Origin: an uncultured Lentisphaerota bacterium
GTDB lineage: Bacteria; Verrucomicrobiota; Lentisphaeria; Oligosphaerales; CAITYL01
Assembly (NCBI GenBank): GCA_903896595.1
Contig: CAITYL010000149.1
Location: 1 to 35,899, forward strand
DNA length: 35,899 bases
Direction: 5' to 3'
Part shown: positions 24,937-32,882 of the stretch, piece after piece
Position numbering within the stretch: position 1 is the stretch's first letter
How the letters are laid out: the number at the start of each line of letters is the position of its first letter
The notes under the pieces: model-generated
What the model was told of the DNA's origin: nothing
The model's input: only the letters and a program-made list of their open reading frames with translations
Databases searched by the model: none
Made by a program: the position numbers and the translations under genes

Positions 24937-26991
24937 TCAGCGGTTGGCGGGTTCGACGCTGCTTTCGCCGAGAATGTCCCACCAGAGGTATTTTTTTGCG
25001 GTCTTGGCCACAACGGCGGCTTGGGCGGCCTGGAGCTCTTCGCAGTCGGTGGCGCATTCGGGGCACCACGGGTCGGGTTTGATCTTGGTTTGGTTTTTTC
25101 TGAACGCCGCGGTAACGACCGCCAGTTCACTGCCGTTGTCACATTCCAACGCGGTCAAGCGGCCGCTGTTTTCGGTGGGGCTGATCACGGACACCATGGC
25201 GCCGCCGTCCAAGCGTAAAATAGCCGCCGCCGGGGAGGCATTGGCCTTCGCACGGGCGCCTGCCAGCGCGAACACCACGGGGGTTGAGGTGGTGTAGGCC
25301 GTGCCGGTCTGCCCGTCGAGATCGGCATAGGGCAGGAAGGTGGTGAACGTCACACCCACGTTGCCGCCGCCAAAGCAATACCCTTGGGCATCCGTGATGC
25401 CGCCGTCTTCGAGGCTGGCCATAAACACCTGTTTGCCCCGCTTGTCCACCAGCCACAGCCAGGCATCGGCGATGTCGAAGGGACAGACCGGGCAGAGAAT
25501 GTCGCCGTAGCAGAGCACCAAGTAGGCCGTGTACTTGACCGGGAACGCGACCCAGTCATTGCAGTTGGTGTCATCGGCATCCAGTACGCTGAAATCGACC
25601 CAGTTGGCCGCCACCGTCACCGTGCCGGTAAAGGCCGAGGTGGTCGTGATTTGGATCGGCAACGCAAGATATTTCGCGTAGAGCGTCTGGTTCGCGGCGG
25701 TGGCGACGATCGTGCTCGCCGTCACCTCGGTGCCGGTGCCAGTGGCGCCCGTCCACCAGCCGGCGAAGGTGTAGCCCGGGCGCGTCGTGGTCGCCAAGGT
25801 GCCGTAGGCCGAGCCGTAGGTCACTAGTTTGGTTGCCGGGTTCGGGTTCGTGCCGCCCTGGGCGTTAAACGTCACCAGATAGGGGTTCGGCAGCCACTTC
25901 GCATACAGCGTCTGTGGCGCCGTGATCGTGACGGGGGTCGCGGCGGTCACTTCCGTGGCCGTGCCGCCCGCGTCCGTCCACCAGCCGCCGAAGGTGTAGC
26001 CCGGGCGCGCCGTGGTTGCCAAGTCGCCGTAGGCCGCGTCGTAGGTCACGCTGATGGACGCCGGGCTCGCCGCTGTGCCACCCTGCGTTTCGAACGTCAC
26101 CAGGTAACTGTTGGCGGTGGCGGTGAAGTCCTCATCCGTCGCATTCGGCCCCACGGTGATGCCGGTGATGGACGGCGGCGCGAAGGTGTAGCCGGTCTTG
26201 GCCGGCGTGACCGCATACGTCCCGGCGGCCAGGCCGCTGATGGTGTAATTGCCGCTGGCGTCCGTGGTGGCTGCGCTACCCGAGGGTGCCGGGGTTACCG
26301 TCACCCCGGCCAGGGCGCTGCCGCCGCAGGTGATGCTGCCGGAAACGGAGTAGGTGGTGCTTTGGGCAAGCGTCAGACGCAGATTCGGCACATAGGTCGC
26401 TGCGGCGCTGGCGTTGGGAGTAGGAGTGGTTCCGGACCAGGTCAGCGGAGCGCTACCACTGTCTCTATAATAGTAAGCAGTCCGGTTGCCGCCCGGAATC
26501 GAATACCGGCAATAGCCGTACGAGGAGTAACCGTAACCCGAGTTGTCGAAGCTGAAGTCAACGAGCAGGTTGTCGGTGCCGTTGTAGGCGAAGGGGGTGG
26601 TGAAGGTGAACGTGCACCAGCCGGTTCCGGCGGTGGTATTGGCTTGATAGACGGTGGTCCAGCCACTGTCCTCCCAGGCGGGCGTCACGTAGGCGGCCAG
26701 GGCGGTGTGCTTGATGCGGATCGTCCAGTTGTTCAACGTCTGCCCTGGCGCGGTCGTCACATCCAAGGCTAGCGACGTAATGTTGCCGGCGGTGCCGATC
26801 TCGCTCGCCAGGTAGATCACCTGCGTGCGCCCCTGCATCCAAAAGGTCAGCATGGGAACAGAGAAGGACTCGGTGCCGCTCCCGATGGTGACCGTGGTGT
26901 CCGCCTGCGCGTGGCCGCACAGCAATGCCAGCCCCAGCATCAGCCCCGTGGATACTTGAAACCACAATCGTCGTGCCGGTAGCAGGTTCAT
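24937..26991 (-). CDS. Secreted InlB B-repeat protein with carboxypeptidase-regulatory-like domain
   Basis: 684 residues. A signal peptide (WFQVSTGLMLGLALLCGHAQA) is followed by a beta-rich lectin-like region with many Tyr/Ser/Gly (NSGYGYSSYGYCRYS), then a CarboxypepD-regulatory-like domain (GSALAGVTVTPAPSG, GNYTISGLAAGTYAV, KTGYTF). Two Listeria-Bacteroides InlB B-repeats come next (YLVTFETQGGT to ARPGYTFGGWWT to TLYAKW, and again). A ~200-residue Cys-containing domain that I do not recognise follows (CYGDILCPVCPFDIADAW, then PWCPECATDCEELQ near the end). Such proteins are usually surface or secreted adhesins. A GGAAAGAG ribosome site precedes the ATG. Copies of one ~145-bp repeat lie just beyond each end. 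Confidence 0.85.
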   Translation of the reverse strand: MNLLPARRLWFQVSTGLMLGLALLCGHAQADTTVTIGSGTESFSVPMLTFWMQGRTQVIYLASEIGTAGNITSLALDVTTAPGQTLNNWTIRIKHTALAAYVTPAWEDSGWTTVYQANTTAGTGWCTFTFTTPFAYNGTDNLLVDFSFDNSGYGYSSYGYCRYSIPGGNRTAYYYRDSGSAPLTWSGTTPTPNASAAATYVPNLRLTLAQSTTYSVSGSITCGGSALAGVTVTPAPSGSAATTDASGNYTISGLAAGTYAVTPAKTGYTFAPPSITGITVGPNATDEDFTATANSYLVTFETQGGTAASPASISVTYDAAYGDLATTARPGYTFGGWWTDAGGTATEVTAATPVTITAPQTLYAKWLPNPYLVTFNAQGGTNPNPATKLVTYGSAYGTLATTTRPGYTFAGWWTGATGTGTEVTASTIVATAANQTLYAKYLALPIQITTTSAFTGTVTVAANWVDFSVLDADDTNCNDWVAFPVKYTAYLVLCYGDILCPVCPFDIADAWLWLVDKRGKQVFMASLEDGGITDAQGYCFGGGNVGVTFTTFLPYADLDGQTGTAYTTSTPVVFALAGARAKANASPAAAILRLDGGAMVSVISPTENSGRLTALECDNGSELAVVTAAFRKNQTKIKPDPWCPECATDCEELQAAQAAVVAKTAKKYLWWDILGESSVEPANR

Positions 26992-27119
26992 GTTGCGCTC
27001 TTTCCTTGGATGGTACGGACGCCAAACTCGTTTCGTGGGCCGGAATGATACGGGTTGAAAACCGGGCGTATGGCTGTTCTCAAATCCCGGGTTTCAACAT
27101 CAAACCCTAAACTTTGATT

Positions 27120-27148
27120 AACATACCCAATTCGGATAAAAAAGACAA
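27120..27148 (-). promoter_or_regulatory. Promoter of the InlB-repeat gene
   Basis: On the minus strand TTGTCT (27143-27148), a 17-base spacer, TATGTT (27120-27125). Just downstream ATCAAA and TTTGAT (27099-27118) form an 8-base-spaced palindrome that could bind a regulator. Confidence 0.45.
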
Positions 27149-27172
27149 ATTTATGGACGACCGGGGGCAAGT

Positions 27173-27316
27173 ATGGTTTTTTAGGACCTTTGGGACTCTT
27201 ATGACTCTTGGGACTCTTGGGACTGGCTATGGCTGGTTTCCGCCGGCGTCCCAATAGTCGCAAGAGTCCTAATGGTCTCAATGGTCCTAATCTTCTTTCC
27301 GGCACCTTGCACCGCA
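27173..27316. repeat. ~145-bp GGGAC-type repeat, copy 2
   Basis: Direct repeat of 24774-24919, lying upstream of the InlB-repeat gene promoter. A short related piece is at 32822-32857. Confidence 0.8.
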
Positions 27317-27320
27317 CCGG

Positions 27321-27510
27321 TCACGGCACCCGTTCGATGGTGAGGTCGTCGATGGCCAGCCGGTCCATGGCGGTGGCATTGCGGAGGATGACGTGGTAAA
27401 TCCCGGCGGGCGCGGTAAAGGGCAGAGGGATCTCATGTCACAGCCCGTCCGCCAGCCAGCCACTGGCGTAGGCGGAATTCTCATTATGGGAACTTGCGGA
27501 TTTTGACCGC
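27321..27510 (-). pseudogene. C-terminal fragment with an in-frame stop, unidentified secreted-protein domain
   Basis: The minus strand reads NENSAYASGWLADGL, then TGA at 27438-27440, then in the same frame HEIPLPFTAPAGIYHVILRN and TAMDRLAIDDLTIERVP before the final stop. The second half looks like a jelly-roll end (the DDLTIE motif is typical of carbohydrate-binding or discoidin-like domains). The internal TGA and lack of a start make it a remnant. It begins right after the pseudopilin gene ends. Confidence 0.5.
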
Positions 27511-27513
27511 CGG

Positions 27514-28338
27514 TCACCACGCCGCGGAGGTGGAGGCGTTGCCGTACCAGATCCGCCACAATTGGCTGTCGCCATTGGGGCCGCCATTCGCCATGTGCAG
27601 GAAGGCATACCGGGCGTTCTTGACCCAGGCGCAATGTCCGTCGTAATAGGCGGTGTTGGCGCCGCCGCCGTGGCGGTCGGCGATGGCGACATTATTGTTG
27701 GGGGCTCTTTGCCAAATAGTGAATTCCTGCCAAGCGTCCCAGCCCAGCGGCGAAACTTCATCATAGGATGCGCGTTCGCACGCCATCACCGTCTCGGATA
27801 CGCATTGGAGGTTGCTCAGCTTGATCGGCCCCCGGTCCCACGTGGCTGGGAAGGACGCCGCATCAAGGATATACCCGCCGACGTAGACGTTCATGCCGTA
27901 GAGCGGATCTAAATTAAAATTGTGGTAGCTCCATTGCCGTTTCGATGGGCACTCCAAAACCTTGGTCCGATTGTAATTGTCCGGTGATTCCATGCAACCG
28001 GCAACGGCCAGGTATTGATGCCAGGAAGTTGGCGGATCCCAGGTGCCCCAGTAGGCGCGGTTGGTGTAGGTCGGAGGTGCGTAGCCGTTGGACGACTCGG
28101 CATAGGCGATGACCGCCAAAGCGATCTGCCGCTCATTGCCCAGGCAGGCGATTTTGTTCGCCGAATCCTTGGCTTTCCGCAGCGACGGCAGCAGCATGCT
28201 CGCCAGGATGGCGATGATGGCGATGACCACCAGCAGTTCGATCAGCGTAAACGCCGATCGAACTGGCCTTCGCCCGTCGCCGCGGCTCGGGACTACGGCT
28301 GGGCATGCCAGCAGTTCGATGAAGGTGAAGCGTTTCAT
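27514..28338 (-). CDS. Pseudopilin-like protein with a doubled prepilin motif
   Basis: 274 residues. Two prepilin cleavage motifs occur in a row: FTFIELL at residues 4-10, then a ~20-residue basic Pro/Arg linker (ACPAVVPSRGDGRRPVRS), then [20 protein letters not shown] from residue 30 with Glu34. Only the second is followed by a full hydrophobic helix, so it should be the functional site. The C-terminal half has the Trp/Tyr-rich body and an H-X9-DG motif (HGGGANTAYYDG). The ATG has little ribosome site. It lies downstream of the PEP-CTERM gene, past the REP-like element. Role as for the 6474 gene: envelope-linked, unknown. Confidence 0.87.
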   Translation of the reverse strand: MKRFTFIELLACPAVVPSRGDGRRPVRSAFTLIELLVVIAIIAILASMLLPSLRKAKDSANKIACLGNERQIALAVIAYAESSNGYAPPTYTNRAYWGTWDPPTSWHQYLAVAGCMESPDNYNRTKVLECPSKRQWSYHNFNLDPLYGMNVYVGGYILDAASFPATWDRGPIKLSNLQCVSETVMACERASYDEVSPLGWDAWQEFTIWQRAPNNNVAIADRHGGGANTAYYDGHCAWVKNARYAFLHMANGGPNGDSQLWRIWYGNASTSAAW

Positions 28339-28393
28339 GGGAGTGGGGACCTCGGTTTTGACACGGGTTGACGGGGGCGGAACGGTATGGTCA

Positions 28394-28419
28394 GACCTGT
28401 CGGACCGGTCCGACAGGTC
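28394..28419. repeat. Perfect 26-base palindrome in a 9-base periodic repeat
   Basis: GACCTGTCGGACC is followed directly by its exact inverse. The flanks to 28437 continue as related ~9-base GAC units. It lies 55 bases before the pseudopilin start, where it could end upstream transcription or bind a regulator. Confidence 0.75.
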
Positions 28420-28470
28420 AGATGCGTCCGACCGCCCCCCCCAAAAAACGCTTAGTACATCCCGCGTTAA

Positions 28471-28582
28471 CCTGGATTATTCATGCGACCGGATCGGTGT
28501 GTGCTGTAGCTGAGCGCTTGTAGCGCGGCGGAGACATTCCGCCGGGCTGCAAGCCCTGAGCTACAGCGGTGAATTATTCAGG
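28471..28582. repeat. REP/MITE-like hairpin element
   Basis: The core 28503-28567 folds into a long stem: GCTGTAGCTGAGCGCTTG pairs with CAAGCCCTGAGCTACAGC with two mismatches, and inside it CGGCGGA pairs with TCCGCCG. The outer ends CCTGGATTATTCA and TGAATTATTCAGG also relate as inverted copies. A half copy is at 3554-3596. It lies just after the PEP-CTERM gene. Confidence 0.75.
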
Positions 28583-28600
28583 CTAGGATGGTTTTCCTTC

Positions 28601-29284
28601 TCAGTTCCGCCGGCGGCGCAGGACGAACAGGCCGCCCAGTGCCAACAGGCCGAGGCTGGCCGGCTCGGGGACCGTCATGATGACGTCAAGGCCGTAGGTG
28701 TCCATGCCGCTGCGGAAGAGCTGGGGGAGGATGGGGTTGTACTGCTCAGGATAGAGGGTGGCTCTTATAGAGAAGTTGCTATGTCCTTTGATATACGAGG
28801 TCAGATCATGGAAGCCGCTATCGATACCGGGACTCGTAATGGACGCGTAGTTTTTCCAGTCGCCGCCTGTGGACCACTCCCAGGTTGCCGAGGATGGGCC
28901 GCTGTCTATAATAGCCCATGTGTGGTTTTTAACGGACATCCCCTGGATAAGCAGGCCGGAGGTGTCGAAGTTCCACACCAGCACGGCGGGAGTGCCCGTG
29001 GCGATGGCGCAGAGGAAAGCGTTGCCATCATCTTTGTGTTGGGCATTGGATTCGCTGCTGAGGCCGCCCTTGTAACCGTTGATGAAGGCGGTGGTGGTGT
29101 TGCTGTTCAAGTAGTAGGCATCCGGTCCCGAAGCATAGCGGATTTCCGCCGTGCCGGTGCCGGAGGAGCCCCAGACGACATTGCCGGAGTTGATGGTGAT
29201 GGTGGCGGCCTGGGCGAGGCCGGCCGTCAGGACGGCCACTGCCGCCAGTGTGCCGAGCCAGTTGAGGTGCGCTGTGCGTTGCAT
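28601..29284 (-). CDS. PEP-CTERM sorting-domain protein
   Basis: 227 residues with a strong ribosome site (AAGGAG, eight bases before the ATG). A signal peptide (LAAVAVLTAGLAQA) is followed by a Ser/Thr/Asn/Gly-rich beta region (TITINSGNVVWGSSGTGTAE, AYYLNSNTTTAFINGYKGG, TWEWSTGGDW), and the C-terminal signal VPEPASLGLLALGGLFVLRR plus RRN. It should be exported and processed by exosortase. Its own binding target is unknown. It lies 66 bases downstream of the LacI gene on the same strand. Confidence 0.92.
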   Translation of the reverse strand: MQRTAHLNWLGTLAAVAVLTAGLAQAATITINSGNVVWGSSGTGTAEIRYASGPDAYYLNSNTTTAFINGYKGGLSSESNAQHKDDGNAFLCAIATGTPAVLVWNFDTSGLLIQGMSVKNHTWAIIDSGPSSATWEWSTGGDWKNYASITSPGIDSGFHDLTSYIKGHSNFSIRATLYPEQYNPILPQLFRSGMDTYGLDVIMTVPEPASLGLLALGGLFVLRRRRN

Positions 29285-29350
29285 GGTCTGATCTCCTTGG
29301 GTTGCTTATCTCCATAACTTGGCGGACCATCCGCCAAGGCATGAACGGGG

Positions 29351-30340
29351 TTACGGTGGCGGGGCGGTGGAGCCGCGAATGACCAAGTCTTGTTCCAGCA
29401 GGACGGGGGGGGGCATGGGTTTGCCATGCAGCAGCGCCAGCATGGCGTCCACATGTTTTTCCGCCATTGTCTCGTAGGGGAAATGCAGGGTGGTCAGTTC
29501 GGGATCGCTGACCATGGCGATGGGCAGGTCGTCGGCGCCGATGATGGAGACATCCTCGGGCACTCGCAGCCCCGCCCGGCGGGCCACCCGGATGGCCCGC
29601 ATGGCGAACCAGTCGTTGTTGCAGACGATGGCGGTGCAGCCCGCCGCCAGCAGGGCCGGTGTCAGGCGTTCGGCATTGTCCGGATCCCAGTTGGTGTCGG
29701 CCAGCCACTCCGCGGGCGGCTCAATGTCGTGCCGCCGCATGATCGTGTGATAGGTGGCGATCTGGATTTGCGGAGTGGAGTCCCACTTGGGGCCATGCAG
29801 GAAACCGATGCGGCGGTGCCCGAAATTCAGTAGATGTTTTACGGCCGTTTCGACTTGATGGACATAATTGATGCGGGCGGGGCAGGAAGGGTGGGCGCGG
29901 TTGTAGGTGAGGACAGGCCGGGGTCGCAAGGTGTCAACCACCAAATCCGCCTCCAAAAAGGGGTCGGCGTTGATGATGCCGTCCATCATGCCGGCCTGGA
30001 AGTCGCGCAAATATCCCGCTGCCGCCGTTTTGGCAATGCCGCCGCTGACGCCCAGCATCAGCCGGCGGCCCTGGCGGTGCAGGGTGCGTTCAAAGGTGTC
30101 CACCAGCTTGCCCGTGGAGAGGTCGGCCATGCCCCAGACCAGCAGCCCAATGATGTTGGTTTTCCGGGTGCGCATGGCGCGCGCCATGCAGTTGGGGCGG
30201 TAGTCCAGACGTTTGGCAATGGCCCGCACCCGTTTCGCCACGGCCGCCCCGTATGACCCCGGATTGTAGCCGTTGAGGATGTTGGAGACGGTCGGAACGG
30301 AGACCTTTGCCTCTTGGGCGATGTCGCGCAGGGTGGCCAT
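29351..30340 (-). CDS. LacI-family transcriptional regulator, copy A
   Basis: 329 residues with an AAGGA ribosome site. The helix-turn-helix TLRDIAQEAKVSVPTVSNIL is at residues 3-22. A hinge variant with NPGSYGAAVAKRV replaces the common spacer and is shared with copy B. The effector domain follows (TNIIGLLVWGMAD, HPSCPARINY, HRRIGFLHGP, CNNDWFAMRAIRVARRAGL, PEDVSIIGADDLPIAM). Residues matching LacI Tyr17-Gln18 are Val15-Pro16 here but Ile15-Gln16 in copy B. It sits downstream of glycosidase A, with ~400 bases between containing two hairpin repeats. It probably controls one of the adjacent glycosidases in response to a sugar (inference). Confidence 0.93.
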   Translation of the reverse strand: MATLRDIAQEAKVSVPTVSNILNGYNPGSYGAAVAKRVRAIAKRLDYRPNCMARAMRTRKTNIIGLLVWGMADLSTGKLVDTFERTLHRQGRRLMLGVSGGIAKTAAAGYLRDFQAGMMDGIINADPFLEADLVVDTLRPRPVLTYNRAHPSCPARINYVHQVETAVKHLLNFGHRRIGFLHGPKWDSTPQIQIATYHTIMRRHDIEPPAEWLADTNWDPDNAERLTPALLAAGCTAIVCNNDWFAMRAIRVARRAGLRVPEDVSIIGADDLPIAMVSDPELTTLHFPYETMAEKHVDAMLALLHGKPMPPPVLLEQDLVIRGSTAPPP

Positions 30341-30380
30341 CTGTCAGTTTCCTTGTCCAGGATCAAGCCATTTCTGAATA

Positions 30381-30476
30381 TTTTCTCTCGCAGAGCACGC
30401 AAAGAACGCAAAGAAATGCAGGTTTGTTTCTTAGATGGAATGCACGGTGTTTTCTTGGCGATCTTGGCAAGAGAAT
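30381..30476. repeat. 9-base periodic hairpin upstream of LacI copy A
   Basis: CTCTCGCAGAGCACGCAAAG on one arm and CTTGGCGATCTTGGCAAGAG on the other, both made of ~9-base units. It recurs at 34027-34122 upstream of LacI copy B as part of the tandem duplication. Confidence 0.65.
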
Positions 30477-30546
30477 AAACGGAATTTGGTGGTACTTTCA
30501 AAAGTTTAACGGGAACGAAAGGAGTTTGAACTGGGAGCGGCGGGCT

Positions 30547-30704
30547 TCAGAGCCCGGAACGTTAGTGACGGGTCAAAGAGAAAAACTGAAATTGGGAAAG
30601 CAGAAAACAGAAATTAATTTCAGCTTTCGTAATTTCAGCTTTCAGCTTTTCACCTTGACCGGTCACTTTCGCGCCCAGGAGTGGCGCTTCGTTCCCGGCT
30701 CTGA
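30547..30704. repeat. Long hairpin element, copy A
   Basis: The outer ends TCAGAGCCCGGAACG and CGTTCCCGGCTCTGA are inverted copies. Inside, GGGTCAAAGAGAAAAACTGA and its diverged counterpart pair around a GAAATTAATTTC centre. Copy B is 34194-34336; a partial copy is at 1-58. It lies after the stop of glycosidase A. Confidence 0.75.
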
Positions 30705-30737
30705 TGAGAGGTCCTTTTTGATAAGTTCTGAAAACGG

Positions 30738-32237
30738 CTATTGGGTGTCCTCTTTGGTTTCGGCCATACCGGGGCGGGACAGTTCGATTACGATATTGTG
30801 GACGCCATCGCCGTCGGCGGCCAGGAACGGTTCCGGCATTTGGCGGCCGTTGATGGTGCAGGTGCCGGGGTTGGCGCCGGCGCCTTTGATGGTGAGGTTC
30901 ATGGTCATTCGGCGGTAGGGCAGGCTGGTCAGTTCCAGGCCCTCCAGCCCTGCCGGCAGGTGGGGGGCGAAGCGGATGCCGGCGGGCGTGAAGTTCATGC
31001 CGCACAGCCCCATCAGCACCATCCGCAGGTAGCCGGTGGCACTCCAGCTCTGCCGGTGGCAGCTTTCCCATTGAACATGCCCTCGTGTCTCAAGTCTTTG
31101 CTGTTCGCCGCCGTAGGGCTCGCCGGTCACCGGGTGATAAATCTCCCGGAATTCGCCGTAGGTTACCGCGAGCGTGGCCAGTTGGCGCAGTTCAAACTCG
31201 AAACGATCCGCCCGGCCGTGCCGGAGCGCGGCGTCCGCCCAGAACGCCTGGATATGGGGCCAGACCGTGCCGGCGTGCCGGCCGAAACTCATGCCGTCCA
31301 GTTTGGCGTAGCGCTCGAAACTTGGCCACACGCAGGGAATGCCCCATGGCGTGACGTGCTGGTGGGTCAAGACGGCGGCCGCCTGGTCCGGCGTGGCTAC
31401 GTTGAACAGCAATGCAAACGCGTGGCCCAACCCTTCGTGCCGGTCACACCCGCCAAAGAGGTCGATAAAGTAACGGTAGCGGCCCGCCTCCGGCATCCAC
31501 AGCCGTTGGTTGATGGCGGTCTTTAAGGCCGTCGCTTTTTCCGACCAGGCCGGATCCGGCGGCATTCCTAGTTCGGCGGCCATGTCCCCCAAGAGCTGAT
31601 AAACGTGGTGGTAGATGCAATTGGTTGACAATGCCTGCATGGGCAGGCCGCCGCCGGGAGTGGCGGCCAGTTCCGGGTGCAGCCGTACCCAGTCGCGAAT
31701 GCCGCCCGTGCCGCCGGGCTGGGCGTAGCGGTCCGGATAGGCGGAGTCGCCGTCGCCGTAGGAGGCGGCGCCCCGGAACAGGCCGGTTGCCGTGTCAAAC
31801 TCGGTCTGTTCGAAATGCGTGAGGGTGTTCCGGGTCGCGGTGAAGGCGAGTTGCAGAAACTCGCGGTCGCCGGTGTACAGGTACTGCCACCAGCCGCCGA
31901 TGGCCCAGATGATGATGTCCCAGTAATTGAACTCCTTGTCGTCGGTGATCACCGGGCCGCGGGCGCCACGCTTGAGGACGGCCAGCAGGGTATTGCGCAT
32001 GACCTCGGGAACGAGCAGGCCGGCGCCGTTCCAGGTGTTGATGGCGGCGTCGCGGGTCCAGGGATCGGGATAATCCCGGCCGGCTAGCAACACGGGAGCC
32101 GGCTGTTCCAGCAGCCCCAGTTGATAGGGCGCGATATTGCTGCCGATGTCGTCCAGTGCCAACCGGAAAGCCCGGTCGAGGGTGGCGTTGCCGGTGGCCA
32201 GGCGAAGCGCGGGGGATGTGAAGGTCCAGTCGTCCAT
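30738..32237 (-). CDS. Six-hairpin (alpha/alpha)6-barrel glycosidase, copy A
   Basis: 499 residues. The motif set fits a six-hairpin glycosidase of the GH63/GH78/GH65-type fold: RDYPDPWTRDAAINTWNG at ~53-70, YWDIIIWAIGGWWQYLYTGD at ~103-122, AYPDRYAQPGGTGGIRDWV, HEGLGHAFALLF, FGRHAGTVWPHIQAFWADAA and EIYHPVTGEPYGG (likely acid/base), followed by WSATGYLRMVL and a C-terminal beta domain (FAPHLPAGLEGL, GTCTINGR). No signal peptide, so intracellular. Exact family and substrate are unknown. The stop at 30738 gives the tail SRPGMAETKEDTQ, outside the hairpin element; compare copy B. A promoter-palindrome pair lies upstream at 32294-32329. Confidence 0.82.
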   Translation of the reverse strand: MDDWTFTSPALRLATGNATLDRAFRLALDDIGSNIAPYQLGLLEQPAPVLLAGRDYPDPWTRDAAINTWNGAGLLVPEVMRNTLLAVLKRGARGPVITDDKEFNYWDIIIWAIGGWWQYLYTGDREFLQLAFTATRNTLTHFEQTEFDTATGLFRGAASYGDGDSAYPDRYAQPGGTGGIRDWVRLHPELAATPGGGLPMQALSTNCIYHHVYQLLGDMAAELGMPPDPAWSEKATALKTAINQRLWMPEAGRYRYFIDLFGGCDRHEGLGHAFALLFNVATPDQAAAVLTHQHVTPWGIPCVWPSFERYAKLDGMSFGRHAGTVWPHIQAFWADAALRHGRADRFEFELRQLATLAVTYGEFREIYHPVTGEPYGGEQQRLETRGHVQWESCHRQSWSATGYLRMVLMGLCGMNFTPAGIRFAPHLPAGLEGLELTSLPYRRMTMNLTIKGAGANPGTCTINGRQMPEPFLAADGDGVHNIVIELSRPGMAETKEDTQ

Positions 32238-32293
32238 GAAATGGGTTGCCGTCGGTGGAATGGGACGTTGGCGGTGCTGCCGGGGAAGGTGGA

Positions 32294-32329
32294 TTTATCG
32301 ATAAAGTAACTAAGGGCAAGATATATCAA
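32294..32329 (-). promoter_or_regulatory. Promoter with CG-centred palindrome upstream of glycosidase A
   Basis: On the minus strand TTGATA (32324-32329), an 18-base spacer, TTTATC (32300-32305). A perfect 12-base palindrome TTTATCGATAAA at 32294-32305 overlaps the -10 box. The central CG and the position fit a LacI-type operator, so one of the two LacI paralogues may bind it. It is 57 bases before the glycosidase start. Confidence 0.5.
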
Positions 32330-32368
32330 ATTTTGTATCTGTCAAGAAGGCGATCAGAAAAAGGGGCA

Positions 32369-32724
32369 TGACATTCTTGTAGGTTGGCCCGAGATTGGGA
32401 TGGAATTCATCTATGGCGCCTATATGGTTGTCCATATATTATCCCCGCGCATTGGATTGGTATCGGCATTTGCCAGCCCCAACGGGGCTGTGTACCACAG
32501 CCCAGGGTTGCGCCGGGAACGGCGCTACCCTGGGGCCATGAGTTCATTTCCCGTTCTACCCCAAAGGGGTTGCGTGCCGATTCCTCAACCTGCGCCATCC
32601 CGACACAACCCCGGTGGGGTTGAATGACGGTTACCGGAGTTTCCCAGGGTAGCGCTGTGCGCAACCCTGGGCTGTGATATGAAGCCCCGTTGGGGCATCG
32701 TTTGGCCAACCGACAAGAATGTCA
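32369..32724. mobile_element. 356-bp MITE-like element with 21-base inverted ends
   Basis: TGACATTCTTGTAGGTTGG at the left end is matched, inverted, at 32704-32724 with one difference in 21 bases. The interior is itself a nested inverted repeat: AGCCCCAACGGGGCT, CAGCCCAGGGTTGCG and CGCTACCCTGGG on the left recur inverted on the right. It encodes no protein. ATCAGAAAAA occurs a few bases outside each end. It splits the two duplicated glycosidase-LacI units. Confidence 0.75.
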
Positions 32725-32810
32725 TACACCCATCAGAAAAATGCCGATGGCGGAAGGCCTGTCGATTATGCACGGCCACCGTGCCGCTGTCCTCACGGTG
32801 GTTGTTTGGA

Positions 32811-32879
32811 GGTGAAGATTTTTAGGACCATTGGGACTCTTGGGACCATTGGGACATTTAGGTTATTTAAATCTTCACC
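32811..32879. repeat. Small GGGAC-type repeat with 11-base inverted ends
   Basis: GGTGAAGATTT at 32811-32821 and AAATCTTCACC at 32869-32879 are exact inverted copies. Between them are GGGACTCTT and GGGACCATT units like those at 24774 and 27173. Confidence 0.75.
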
Positions 32880-32882
32880 TTC

